Shown here: in pieces, positions 37,186 through 46,050 of the stretch | How the letters are laid out: each line of letters opens with the position of its first letter | Position numbering within the stretch: the first letter of the stretch is position 1 | Origin: a virus | Reading direction: 5' to 3' (one strand) | Virus record (IMG/VR): IMGVR_UViG_3300003937_000346 | Coordinates: 1-64,000 of that record | DNA length: 64,000 nt | Made by a program: the position numbers and the translations under genes | Notes under the pieces: generated by a model | What the model was told of the DNA's origin: nothing | Seen by the model: only the letters and a program-made list of their open reading frames with translations | Database searches by the model: none

Positions 37186-38285
37186 TGGATATCTCTTTAG
37201 TACTTGCCGTTTTTAATAACTTAGATTATACTAAGAATACACATAAAAGGATTAGGGATATATACCCTGATGCCCCTATGGTTATTAGTAGTGGTGGGTC
37301 TACGGATGGTACATTAGATTGGTTACAGTCTTTGGATGATGATAACCTTTCCTACATACATGATGACGATCAATTAACTTTCTCAGACAATTATAATTCG
37401 GCGATCAAGTTAGTTGATACTGATAAATTGGTTTTGATTCATAATGATATGGTGATCGGTAAGAATTTTTTAGAGAATTTATCAGAACTAATTGATGAAA
37501 AGTCTCTCATCACATATACCACTATTGAACCCCCTATTTTTAAGGGACATAAGAGACCTGGTAAAGTTATATTAGAATTGGGTAGAGGGTTTAATGATTT
37601 TAATTACCACTTGTTTGATCAATACGTTGACAAAGTTAAGGAAAGAAAGGAATTAGTTAATGGGGCCACATTTTTTATGTCGGGTTATAAGAAAACATTT
37701 ATTGATGTTGGTTTATTCGATGGTTTTACTTTTGACCCTTTTTTCTGTGAAGATGATGATTTCATTATTAGAGCCAAATTAAAGGGTTACCTACTTAAAA
37801 CAACTGAATGTGCCGTAGTATATCATTTTGTTTCTAAAACCAGTAGAGTATTAAGGTCCGAAGAAAGTAAATTAAGTGAACACAGAAACATACGTAACTT
37901 TATACGTAAATGGGGGATTACCATACCCACTTTTAATGAACTGTATTATTGGGAGGACGAAATTTTTAATTACCCCACTTTTAATATGGGTATTAAATTG
38001 AGGAGTGATAGACACCTATATAAGTTGGAACCTTATTTTGATAAATTGTATTTAGGGGGTACCACACCCACTGAATATATTGCAAACGAACAACCTAATA
38101 CCAACTACGATTTAAGATCTAAATTTCTATTAACTGATATGGTGGATGTTACGATAATCGAGACCGAACCAATGAACGAAGAAGATCTTCATGTAATAAA
38201 CAAAATCCGATTATCAATTCCACACTACGATGTAGGGGAATATCAAATCGGAAATTTGAAAATTGTGATTAAAAGAAAAGTTTAA
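37185..38285 (+). CDS. Glycosyltransferase, family 2-like (366 aa)
   Basis: N-terminal GT-A domain: ISLVLAVFNNLDYTKNTHKR, then VISSGGSTDGTLDWL (GT2 loop) and KLVLIHNDMVIGKNF (DxD-like HNDM). VDVGLFDGFTFDPFFCEDDD holds the ED acceptor motif. The last 130 residues (TFNELYYWEDEIF onward) form an extra domain not part of the standard GT2 module. Last gene of the operon; it stops 1 nt before the convergent gene at 38287. Confidence 0.85.
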   Translation: MDISLVLAVFNNLDYTKNTHKRIRDIYPDAPMVISSGGSTDGTLDWLQSLDDDNLSYIHDDDQLTFSDNYNSAIKLVDTDKLVLIHNDMVIGKNFLENLSELIDEKSLITYTTIEPPIFKGHKRPGKVILELGRGFNDFNYHLFDQYVDKVKERKELVNGATFFMSGYKKTFIDVGLFDGFTFDPFFCEDDDFIIRAKLKGYLLKTTECAVVYHFVSKTSRVLRSEESKLSEHRNIRNFIRKWGITIPTFNELYYWEDEIFNYPTFNMGIKLRSDRHLYKLEPYFDKLYLGGTTPTEYIANEQPNTNYDLRSKFLLTDMVDVTIIETEPMNEEDLHVINKIRLSIPHYDVGEYQIGNLKIVIKRKV

Positions 38286-38286
38286 T

Positions 38287-38730
38287 TTATCCTACCAAAT
38301 TAAATAGGATGTTATATTGGTCTTTGGTTTTACCCGCATCTTTAAGATCTTCTTTAGTGATTACAGGATGATCCAACTCTATCTCCTTAGATAGTAACTT
38401 ATTATATTCATTCAAGAATTCTACATACTTAGGATTTTTAACCGTTTCTGTTTTCTTTCCCTTTTTTTGTTCTACTGTAGGAGTAATTTGTATACCACCC
38501 TCTTCAGTTTTTTCACCAAATTTTTCAATTAGTTCGTTTCTTAATTCATCAACCTTAGTTCTTTCTTCTTTTAATTTATCAGACAATTCTCTGAGTTCGT
38601 ATTTTAAAAGAATTGATAATGGTTGTGATGCAAAACCTTCATAGATAACTTCACCATTTTGAGGATTGGTATATCCGTTTATTTCTGCATCTAATTGTAA
38701 GATTTGATCGATTGTTAACTTTGTTGACAT
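38287..38730 (-). CDS. Coiled-coil hypothetical protein (147 aa)
   Basis: A long charged helix is visible at about residues 40-70 (LLKYELRELSDKLKEERTK VDELRNELIEKF pattern, heptad-like), then a Gly/Gln-rich turn and a second helix (KYVEFLNEYNKLLSKEIEL). Soluble, no signal. Promoter at 38746-38776. Possibly a virion accessory or chaperone. Unknown family. Confidence 0.7.
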   Translation of the reverse strand: MSTKLTIDQILQLDAEINGYTNPQNGEVIYEGFASQPLSILLKYELRELSDKLKEERTKVDELRNELIEKFGEKTEEGGIQITPTVEQKKGKKTETVKNPKYVEFLNEYNKLLSKEIELDHPVITKEDLKDAGKTKDQYNILFNLVG

Positions 38731-38745
38731 AATGTTATTTTTTTA

Positions 38746-38776
38746 GAAATATAGTTTATTTTAATTTAAAAGTCAA
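38746..38776 (-). promoter_or_regulatory. Promoter of the 38730 gene
   Basis: Minus strand: TTG at 38776-38774, 20 nt, TATATTTC at 38753-38746, 15 nt before the ATG. The last base of the -7 box is off consensus. It overlaps the end of the permease gene. Confidence 0.5.
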
Positions 38777-39769
38777 GTCTAAAACACTGTAGACTATCAT
38801 AATTATTGTCCATACCGAAATGGATGAGATATATTTTTTTATGGGAGTACCAAAATATTGTTGTCCTATGTAAACACACTTATGTGTTGGAGATAATAAA
38901 TAACCTGAGTAACACATTGTAAATAAGAAAAGAAAATATTCAATACCCACTATTGAGCTGACTATTGAAACTATTCCCGCGTATTTACCTGATGACCCCA
39001 ATAAGAACGAACTCAAGAAACATAAACCTCCAACCAAAAAAATATTATAAGTTGTGGTAACCCCCTCTAAATATGTTTTTATTTGTTCATTGTATTGAGA
39101 TATGAAATTAGAAAATACAATCACAACCCCTACACTAATTACCAATTTCCAATTGACGTGTTTAAGTAATTTACCCCACGAGTTAGAGTAACTGACTAAG
39201 TACAGAGTAAAACCACAAAATAAAGGTAAATAACGATCCGTAAGACCCGATAATACCAATGTTAGTATGAACGGTAAGAATATAAGATAAACGTTCTTAT
39301 AATTGATCTTATGGATTTTTGGTATTTCTATATTACCGTCTTCAAATTTATATATAAAACCACATATAACTAATAAAGATATAATTAAAAGTGGATACAA
39401 TATATTGATTAGTTCTCCATAAGTTACACCTAATATCGCCATAGGTATGATTACCGTTTTCTCTAAAGGTGACCATATGTAATAGTGGTGTGTTGATAGG
39501 TAATCTATGATACCATAATTCTCCCTACCCCTCTTATCTTTTGGGGCAATTGTATCGAGTATTCCCGCAGAAACCGCAACCCTACCAGGTATCGGTAAAA
39601 CCCCACCAAATAGTGAAATTAGAAATAAAACTATTTTCTTTGATTTCACTGTCTTTAGTAAAAGACTAAATACGTCAGTAAGGTATCCCTTTTCTTTTAG
39701 GATTCCCGTTATGACCATAATGAATCCTAAGTAAAGTAGGAAGTCTTGGTTTTTAATTAGAATCTCCAT
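38756..39769 (-). CDS. DUF401/permease-like inner-membrane protein (337 aa)
   Basis: About nine to ten hydrophobic helices spread over the whole length. After the second helix comes LFGGVLPIPGRVAVSAGILD, similar to the GGxLPxPGxAxxSA loop of DUF401 proteins in the ion-transporter superfamily. In the second half LLGSSGKYAGIVSIVSSIVG is the matching repeat region. It would move an anion or organic acid across the inner membrane. Its start overlaps the outer-membrane barrel gene by 13 nt. A transporter is rare in phage genomes. Confidence 0.75.
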   Translation of the reverse strand: MEILIKNQDFLLYLGFIMVITGILKEKGYLTDVFSLLLKTVKSKKIVLFLISLFGGVLPIPGRVAVSAGILDTIAPKDKRGRENYGIIDYLSTHHYYIWSPLEKTVIIPMAILGVTYGELINILYPLLIISLLVICGFIYKFEDGNIEIPKIHKINYKNVYLIFLPFILTLVLSGLTDRYLPLFCGFTLYLVSYSNSWGKLLKHVNWKLVISVGVVIVFSNFISQYNEQIKTYLEGVTTTYNIFLVGGLCFLSSFLLGSSGKYAGIVSIVSSIVGIEYFLFLFTMCYSGYLLSPTHKCVYIGQQYFGTPIKKYISSISVWTIIMIVYSVLDLTFKLK

Positions 39770-40614
39770 CCAAAAATAATGGTATTTCTAAACTTCTTCG
39801 CATCTTCATTAAGACCTGGCAGTAATTCAAAGTTTACATATGCATTACCGTTAAATCTATATTGTAGTGCGGGTCCAACATACCATTCATTTGAACCATC
39901 TACATCGTTATGTCTAAACATGTTAGACAGACCTATCGTTAAATCATCATTTATTACCTGACCATAAGATGCGGTATAAGCGTACTCTCTTTTTTGGTCT
40001 TCTCGTGTTGGTGCAGTATACGCCTCATAAATTAAGTTTACGCCCCATATTCCTCTTTTACCAATACGATCACCTAAAAGTAGTTTTGGTTCTATACCTT
40101 GGTATTTACCATCCAATAATTTGTGTTCAAAGTACAAAGTTGGATTACCCCATATCTTACCCCATTCGGCAAGTGCGTATCTTATCTCCCACGAAAACCC
40201 TCTGAAACCGTATGAAGATTCATACCCATCAGATTTATAAACTGTGTGAATATATAGATCCAACTCTAATCTATTAGCTAGACCAAATGCAATCTCATCT
40301 CTCATTCTAACTTCTGTTGGGTCACCACCTCTTGGTGTTCTCATATCGAACCATTTTTCATACATCACAGTACCCTTAGGGACCATAATATAAGTTCTGG
40401 TTGATGGAAATTTTCTTACTAATGTCCAAGCGGGTTGGTTATTCTCACCCACTAATTCGAATTGACTATACTTTTTGGCTGTAACTACAACCTCGTTTAA
40501 TTTTTTAACTTGTGTACTGTCTTGTTGACCATTACTAAGTGCTCGTCCCGAGTATTGTGCCGATAATTGATGTGTTCCTAACACTAACAATATTGATAAT
40601 ATTAATTTTTGCAT
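39757..40614 (-). CDS. Outer-membrane barrel with TonB-box-like motif (285 aa)
   Basis: Signal peptide MQKLILSILLVLGTHQLSA, then after a polar linker LNEVVVTA at residues 39-46. This is the TonB-box-like sequence found near the N-terminus of Bacteroidota TonB-dependent receptors. From about residue 60 the chain alternates as antiparallel strands (SYGFRGFSWEIRYALAEW; GLSNMFRHNDVDGSNEWYVG) and ends NTIIFGWRF with a terminal Phe, the barrel insertion signal. No plug domain is present, and about 285 residues is far short of a 22-strand receptor. It is coupled to the permease gene by overlap. Confidence 0.75.
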   Translation of the reverse strand: MQKLILSILLVLGTHQLSAQYSGRALSNGQQDSTQVKKLNEVVVTAKKYSQFELVGENNQPAWTLVRKFPSTRTYIMVPKGTVMYEKWFDMRTPRGGDPTEVRMRDEIAFGLANRLELDLYIHTVYKSDGYESSYGFRGFSWEIRYALAEWGKIWGNPTLYFEHKLLDGKYQGIEPKLLLGDRIGKRGIWGVNLIYEAYTAPTREDQKREYAYTASYGQVINDDLTIGLSNMFRHNDVDGSNEWYVGPALQYRFNGNAYVNFELLPGLNEDAKKFRNTIIFGWRF

Positions 40615-40634
40615 GTATATGTTTTTATTTAGAT

Positions 40635-40665
40635 AAAATATAAATAAAATTTAGACAATAGTCAA
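40635..40665 (-). promoter_or_regulatory. Promoter of the barrel-permease pair
   Basis: Minus strand: TTG at 40665-40663, 20 nt, TATATTTT at 40642-40635, 20 nt before the ATG. It borders the stop of the methyltransferase gene. Confidence 0.55.
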
Positions 40666-41331
40666 CTACCTTTCAAATAAAAAAATACCCAATCCATTCC
40701 AAAAATCTGACATATCCTCACCACTTGTATAAATTTCTCTTTGATGGGTCACAAATAGTTTTTCCTCGTGTATCACTCGATCTAACGCACCACTGTTCCA
40801 ATTCCAATCATCCATTATGAGTATTGTTTTGTCTGAGAATTGGGGGATTAATTTTTTAAGTGTAACATACTGATCATGGAATTTAGTATCCCCGTCATAA
40901 AATATAATATCTAACTTAGGTAGTTGGGTGTAATCAAATGTGGTATAGTCTGTTTTATAAACGTCAATCTGTTCAGTTTTTCCAAACCTCTTAACATTAT
41001 TTAAAAAATCTTCTTGTGGTGGGGTGTCAATACCTTGTTTTAAATATGTTGCTAATTTCTGACTCACACCCATCGGCATAAGGTTGGGTGATGCAAAATT
41101 ATCAATACCTATACTGTGAAGATTATCATTATTGTAGATTGATGAACAAAAAGTTGCTCCTCTGAAGACACCTATCTCCAAATAAGTCCCACCTATTGAA
41201 CATAGGTTATTTAAGAAACATCTAACTTTGTTACTAGTGATACCGTGAATGTTGAGTACGTCTTGGTTAAGTTTAGAAACCTCTCTATTCCCCCACTCAA
41301 TGGATTCATCAATGTGTTTAATTAGATCCAT
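40666..41331 (-). CDS. SAM-dependent methyltransferase (Methyltransf_24-like, 221 aa)
   Basis: SIGGTYLEIGVFRGATFCSS is the SAM-binding loop (ExGxxxG), KLDIIFYDGDTKFHDQY carries the D-G-D metal or substrate motif, and KTILIMDDWNWNSGALDRVI the DDxW turn. These are features of class I methyltransferases of the family often found with glycan or natural-product genes. It is the last gene of the radical-SAM cassette, overlapping the U32-like gene by 14 nt. Confidence 0.85.
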   Translation of the reverse strand: MDLIKHIDESIEWGNREVSKLNQDVLNIHGITSNKVRCFLNNLCSIGGTYLEIGVFRGATFCSSIYNNDNLHSIGIDNFASPNLMPMGVSQKLATYLKQGIDTPPQEDFLNNVKRFGKTEQIDVYKTDYTTFDYTQLPKLDIIFYDGDTKFHDQYVTLKKLIPQFSDKTILIMDDWNWNSGALDRVIHEEKLFVTHQREIYTSGEDMSDFWNGLGIFLFER

Positions 41332-42358
41332 TTAATTTCTTTTTTTTGTGTTCAGAGACAATATCACAATAATTACAATCCCAACATTGAAATTTACATT
41401 TCTTGATCTTATTTCTCCAACCCCTTAACTCTTCATGAGGGACACCATCTAAATATATTTCTGAGGATTTTGATAAGATGTCCTTACCTTGTGAATAAGA
41501 TTCCACTATTTCCATAGTTTCATTTAATCTATCAAAACTATCCCTACCATGCATTTTATAGACATCGATATGATTTAGGTATTCATCAAATTCTTTTTTA
41601 AATGGTGGTATGGTTGCAGTTTTAAAGAAGAACGCACCGATTTCGTTTTCCCATTTATGTTCACATGTGACTTTTGATATCTCATGGTGAAAATACGGTA
41701 ATTCGTTAGGTTTTCTTAAGTTATTATATGAGTAGTGTTCATCCATAACGGGACATCTACCTAAACAACCTTCATTTGTTAATAACGCAATCTCAACGTA
41801 TCTACCATGTTTTTGTTGAAACATGAGTTGTGCTCTTCTAATGTTCTTTAGTTCCTCCATATCCCTCATCAATATTCTATCAACATTAATGTAGTCAAAC
41901 CCTTGTTCGGCGGAGTACCAAAAATCTTGTGCGGTATTAACCTTCCTGAGTATGGTATTTTTAATATGCATCTCAGGAAAATGGTCCTTTAAACCCATAG
42001 CCACCCAATGACCGTGAGGTATCGTCATGGACCTTAAACCTTTATCATAAAGTGGTTTTAAGTTTTCAATAAATAATTTATAATTTTCATATTTGGGAGA
42101 CACGTTAAAATTATTGAATGTAGCACTAATTTTTATACCTAAAGTCTCCTGTATCATCAACGCATTATCAAAAACTGAATATCTATCGTCTTCATTTATA
42201 ACAGACCCCATAGCATCCTGAGTAAAAGGGGGTATTCTACAGGTAAAGTATATATCATATATCCAATCCTTATTCTTTTGTAGAAATGGATAGAATACAT
42301 GTGTGAACGCCTGTTCACTTAACATAGGATTTAATGGTATTGAGAATATTTTACTCAT
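41318..42358 (-). CDS. U32 peptidase-like / TIM-barrel protein (346 aa)
   Basis: An alpha/beta barrel-like pattern; LLTNEGCLGRCPVMDEHY in the middle resembles the NxxCxxxC site of U32-family proteins. The C-terminus has CKFQCWDCNYCD, together enough cysteines for an iron-sulfur cluster. U32 relatives act in tRNA and ubiquinone hydroxylation and as radical-SAM partners. It overlaps the radical-SAM gene by 8 nt, so the two are probably translated together. Exact activity unknown. Confidence 0.65.
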   Translation of the reverse strand: MSKIFSIPLNPMLSEQAFTHVFYPFLQKNKDWIYDIYFTCRIPPFTQDAMGSVINEDDRYSVFDNALMIQETLGIKISATFNNFNVSPKYENYKLFIENLKPLYDKGLRSMTIPHGHWVAMGLKDHFPEMHIKNTILRKVNTAQDFWYSAEQGFDYINVDRILMRDMEELKNIRRAQLMFQQKHGRYVEIALLTNEGCLGRCPVMDEHYSYNNLRKPNELPYFHHEISKVTCEHKWENEIGAFFFKTATIPPFKKEFDEYLNHIDVYKMHGRDSFDRLNETMEIVESYSQGKDILSKSSEIYLDGVPHEELRGWRNKIKKCKFQCWDCNYCDIVSEHKKKKLNGSN

Positions 42359-43349
42359 TTTCTAAACAACCTCCACAAATACCATTACATTCTGTTTTAT
42401 AAAAAACACAATCTAAACAATCTTGTGGTATACTATAATCTTTATGGTTTTCTCGATATAAATCATCGAACTTATCCCTCAATGATAATATATTGTTTTC
42501 TCCCGATATTTTCAATACATTATCTATCTTAACTTTATCTTGTAATGGGTAACAGTGTATTGAGGATCCATCAGGGAATATATCTAAAGGCATGAAACCA
42601 CAAATTTTATCGTAACCTGGTATTTTGAAAGTCGCGAACCCTAAAGAGTTCTCCATAATTGATTGTTTGTTTCCCCCCTCCCACAAACACGGTGGTACTT
42701 GACAATCAGAGGTCACTTGAATATTATTGTAAAGTCCAAACTTTAATATCTTAGTAACTTCTTTACCCATTTCTTTATTGTTAATTAGGTAAGTACCTGT
42801 TAAATCTAAACCTAACCTTATTGCATTTAATTTACCATCCAAAGCATGATATAACCACTTAATGTATTCAAACATTTTTCTTTCCTTCCAATCGGACGAA
42901 AGTGTTATTGCAATAAATAATCTTGAATTGTCCTCAAATCCCCATGTGTTTGCATAGGTTGAGTAAAGTGATAAGTAGTTTTTCTTAAATAGATTTAACC
43001 TATTTTTTTCATCCAACTCAGCACCATTAGGTAATATCCACCTAATATGTTTTATGTTGTTTGTTATATAATCTAAGGTTCTTTTACCAAATAGTAAATT
43101 ACTGACAAGATTAACCTTATAACCTCTTGAGATTATATAATCCATCAGACCCATAAAATTTGAATGTTGTGTGGGTTCCCCTCCAAGTATTGTAACCTCC
43201 TCTCTAGATCCTTCAATATCAAAATGATCAAGTAGTTCACCTACTTTTTCTATTGACATCTCACCAAGAGTATGTTTTAGTCTCGCATCTTCTTTTGTGA
43301 AACAGAAAGAACAACCTTTAGCACATGTACCATTTATTGCTAAATTCAT
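42351..43349 (-). CDS. Radical SAM enzyme with SPASM-like C-terminus (332 aa)
   Basis: The CxxxCxxC cluster motif is C9-A-K-G-C13-S-F-C16; VTILGGEPTQH is the GGEP motif that binds the methionine group. The end has CLDCVFYKTECNGICGGCLE, a Cys-rich tail like SPASM/Twitch domains that bind auxiliary Fe-S clusters. Such enzymes often modify peptides or sugars. It is followed by the U32-like and methyltransferase genes. The carrier protein at 24871 could supply clusters; MetK could supply SAM. Confidence 0.88.
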   Translation of the reverse strand: MNLAINGTCAKGCSFCFTKEDARLKHTLGEMSIEKVGELLDHFDIEGSREEVTILGGEPTQHSNFMGLMDYIISRGYKVNLVSNLLFGKRTLDYITNNIKHIRWILPNGAELDEKNRLNLFKKNYLSLYSTYANTWGFEDNSRLFIAITLSSDWKERKMFEYIKWLYHALDGKLNAIRLGLDLTGTYLINNKEMGKEVTKILKFGLYNNIQVTSDCQVPPCLWEGGNKQSIMENSLGFATFKIPGYDKICGFMPLDIFPDGSSIHCYPLQDKVKIDNVLKISGENNILSLRDKFDDLYRENHKDYSIPQDCLDCVFYKTECNGICGGCLENE

Positions 43350-43359
43350 TTAGTTTTTT

Positions 43360-44100
43360 TTAGAAATCCATCTTCAGTGTCAATGGGGTGCTCTCAATTC
43401 CTTCCTCTTCTCTTTGTTGTTTACTTAAGGAGATACCAAACTTCTCGTGTTTGAGTCTGTGACAATCCGCCAAAGTGACACAATCTTTTACTCTTTGTTC
43501 TAATAATTGTTGTTCAAGTAATAAAGTTGCTAATTTTGTATTATAAGATGTTACGTTAGATATTATTTTATCAACCAAAACTTGTTTATCAATACCTCTA
43601 CCAGATGAAAGTATGTCAATAACGGGTGTTGAATACGAATTATCTAATTGATATGCAAACGCCTCTCTTTTTTGTTCTTCCCAAGTATCCTTTTCTAAGT
43701 TAGATGCATCAACCATTAAATCTTTATGTCTCGTATAAAATCTATCTGAAATAACTTTTAATAAAACCACTTTATTAAAAACAACACCTAAATCCCTATC
43801 TTCCTGAGTAAGTGTATACTTAACTTTTTCTTCATCAGTTTCTGAAGATTCGGCTAAGACCGGAACCTCATCCATCAGCGATGAATTAGTTCTAATACTA
43901 ATATAATCTTTGTATATGTCAGCGAAAATGAAACCCTTACCTTCTTCTTCAGTAATTACCGATGCATTTAGTTTATCTAACTCCAACCTCATATCGTCAT
44001 AGATGTCATCAATACGCCCATAATAGTAATTCATGTAGGACCCAACAACTCGTATGTATCCAGGTATGTTTCCGGTTATTTTAAAAATAATATGTCTCAT
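43360..44100 (-). CDS. Hypothetical phage protein (246 aa)
   Basis: Soluble. It opens with a beta-rich segment (MRHIIFKITGNIPGYIRVVG; YYYGRIDDIYDDMRLELDKL), followed by a long helical part (REAFAYQLDNSYSTPVIDIL; LATLLLEQQLLEQRVKDCVT). Its ATG shares a base with the stop of the 44100 gene (TAATG). It lies between the fibre locus and the radical-SAM cassette; a virion or assembly role is possible. Confidence 0.7.
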   Translation of the reverse strand: MRHIIFKITGNIPGYIRVVGSYMNYYYGRIDDIYDDMRLELDKLNASVITEEEGKGFIFADIYKDYISIRTNSSLMDEVPVLAESSETDEEKVKYTLTQEDRDLGVVFNKVVLLKVISDRFYTRHKDLMVDASNLEKDTWEEQKREAFAYQLDNSYSTPVIDILSSGRGIDKQVLVDKIISNVTSYNTKLATLLLEQQLLEQRVKDCVTLADCHRLKHEKFGISLSKQQREEEGIESTPLTLKMDF

Positions 44101-44864
44101 TATAAAAGTTTTTCAGTATCAGGTTTATCTGCCTCCCCCAACTTTAATTGTTTTCTCAATGACTCTTCTATTGAGAAACTATTTGTAGTTGCGTTTGCCA
44201 TTAATTGATTAATGTTCTTATCTATAAATACTGTGTAAGAAGAAGCGAGAGATAAAACTTGTTTTTGTTGTTCTGCGGACATCATTAAAATAGAATCCAA
44301 GTTACCTGTACCGATCCTACCATATGAAATCATATCTAACATTGCTTGTTTTGCCATCCTAACAGTCCAATACTCATGTTCAAATTTATCTTCTAATTCT
44401 TTATTACCGATTACATCAATTAAATCACTACCATCAGGTAGTTTAGCATCGTCAGTATCTAAGAAATCTTTTATTAAATCAATAAAACCTTGTCTCTCTA
44501 TGTAAGCATCTTTAAGATTTCTTTTAAATTTTCTAAGATCTATTTTCATATCTGAAATTGTGAGATCTACCAACTGTTTTCTTTTAGGGTCTGTTAAAAA
44601 TTCTTTACTCTCCTCTTGGATTTGTATTTCCAAATCCTGTTTTTTAACGGTATATTCTAAATGTTCTACGGCGTCTTCTCTACCTCTAAGTTCAAGTAAC
44701 CATTGTTTTAGTTTCGCATAAGGTGTTATTTGTGCACCCCCAACAAAATTTTCTGCCTTGTACCTTGGTAGTGCGAATGAAACTTGTTCCGCAACTTCAA
44801 TTAACTTAGTATCTAAACCATCTTTTAGGTTGTTGGTTTTTTCATATTTATACTCTTCTTTCAT
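44100..44864 (-). CDS. Helical hypothetical protein (254 aa)
   Basis: Almost entirely charged helix, with coiled-coil stretches around residues 60-130 (EHLEYTVKKQDLEIQIQEES; LRKFKRNLKDAYIERQGFID) and a helical end. It is the first gene after the fibre array, with a 58-nt gap holding a possible promoter (TTG, 21 nt, TAAAATTT). Could be a fibre-assembly chaperone or a structural protein. Family unknown. Confidence 0.65.
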   Translation of the reverse strand: MKEEYKYEKTNNLKDGLDTKLIEVAEQVSFALPRYKAENFVGGAQITPYAKLKQWLLELRGREDAVEHLEYTVKKQDLEIQIQEESKEFLTDPKRKQLVDLTISDMKIDLRKFKRNLKDAYIERQGFIDLIKDFLDTDDAKLPDGSDLIDVIGNKELEDKFEHEYWTVRMAKQAMLDMISYGRIGTGNLDSILMMSAEQQKQVLSLASSYTVFIDKNINQLMANATTNSFSIEESLRKQLKLGEADKPDTEKLL

Positions 44865-44922
44865 ATAATAAAAATTTTACTATAATATAAGTATAAAAAA
44901 CAATTAAATAAAGTGTTTATTA

Positions 44923-46038
44923 CTATTCTCTCCAACCACAATGACCTGATGAAGTACCAGCGTTTACTGCCGGTGGAAGACCCGCGGGATTTAAAACTCC
45001 CGTATCTGTTTGATAGTACATTTTCCAACTATCGTTATTCTGTAAAGAACTACCGTAACAACCTAACATGTATTGCCAATCTTGGCCCATAGCGAAATTC
45101 TCTTCCCCACAATTCGATCTTAATTTTGCAACATTACCAATATTCGTATCTGTAGATGTATCCCATCTTCTCAAATTGTAACCACCTTGGTAAGATCCCT
45201 CATTACCGGCATAACCCTTACCAACTTTAGATGGAATACCTTTTTGTTGTCCGTGTGCTGACCATGAACTTGATGAACTTGATATAGTCTCCGTAGAGAA
45301 TTCCATTTTTATACTACTTGTACTCCATCCATATCCATGGGTTTCATTACAAAAAGAACTCGCTCCACCACTACTACTTATCGAGGTTACCCCATAGTTT
45401 GTTATTGTCGTTTCATTAGTTAAATTAAATTTATCTACCTCTGTTCTGTTACCCGCAAAAATCCAAGCAAACTCATGTTCTTTCCACATGGTTCCACAAT
45501 CGGACCTACTATATTGTAAGTCATGGTTAGATTGGTGGGCGTAGTTAGTGTCGGTAAACATGTTGACCGCAGAAGTTGTGTTACTATGTAGAGACGTTGG
45601 TCCTTTATGTGCACTATCCGTATTTACAGACCACATAAAAAATATTCTAAGATTACACGCTCCTGATGTGTAGTTTGCGGGATAGTCCAATAACTCACCA
45701 ATGTGGGTTGTTTGATCAGTTGCGTTGGTTGCCTTATGTACGTTCTTCCAAGGTGATGAGGATTTATATCCACCGGCGATGTAAGAATAATTAATTATTT
45801 GTCTGTACTTAAAATTAGTTCCTTCGTTTTGTTGTGCTGAAATTCTTTCCCAACCCTCATCCACATTAGACACACCCGTATAAACCATTAAATAACTTGT
45901 GTGTTCTGATGATTCTTCCAAGAATAAAGAACCAGATAATGGGTTCGATGGTCTCTGTGACTTAACACCTTTCGGTGGTCTTGCAGTAACTCTGTCCACT
46001 TTAAGTGAACCACTAACGGACATATTTTCGTATATCAT
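44923..46038 (-). CDS. Tail-fibre/adhesin paralogue 1 (371 aa)
   Basis: First residues MIYENMSVSGSLKVDRVTAR, then RPSNPLSGSLFLEESSEHT and VYTGVSNVDEGWERI: the same N-terminal frame as its two neighbours. The middle (residues about 130-270) differs in sequence from the paralogues. The C-terminus (NLRRWDTSTDTNIGNV, NCGEENFAMGQDWQYMLG, NAGTSSGHCGWRE) is nearly identical in all three. A conserved frame with a variable middle fits receptor-binding proteins. No signal peptide, as expected for a virion protein. Confidence 0.75.
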   Translation of the reverse strand: MIYENMSVSGSLKVDRVTARPPKGVKSQRPSNPLSGSLFLEESSEHTSYLMVYTGVSNVDEGWERISAQQNEGTNFKYRQIINYSYIAGGYKSSSPWKNVHKATNATDQTTHIGELLDYPANYTSGACNLRIFFMWSVNTDSAHKGPTSLHSNTTSAVNMFTDTNYAHQSNHDLQYSRSDCGTMWKEHEFAWIFAGNRTEVDKFNLTNETTITNYGVTSISSSGGASSFCNETHGYGWSTSSIKMEFSTETISSSSSSWSAHGQQKGIPSKVGKGYAGNEGSYQGGYNLRRWDTSTDTNIGNVAKLRSNCGEENFAMGQDWQYMLGCYGSSLQNNDSWKMYYQTDTGVLNPAGLPPAVNAGTSSGHCGWRE

Positions 46039-46050
46039 ATTCTTAAAATT

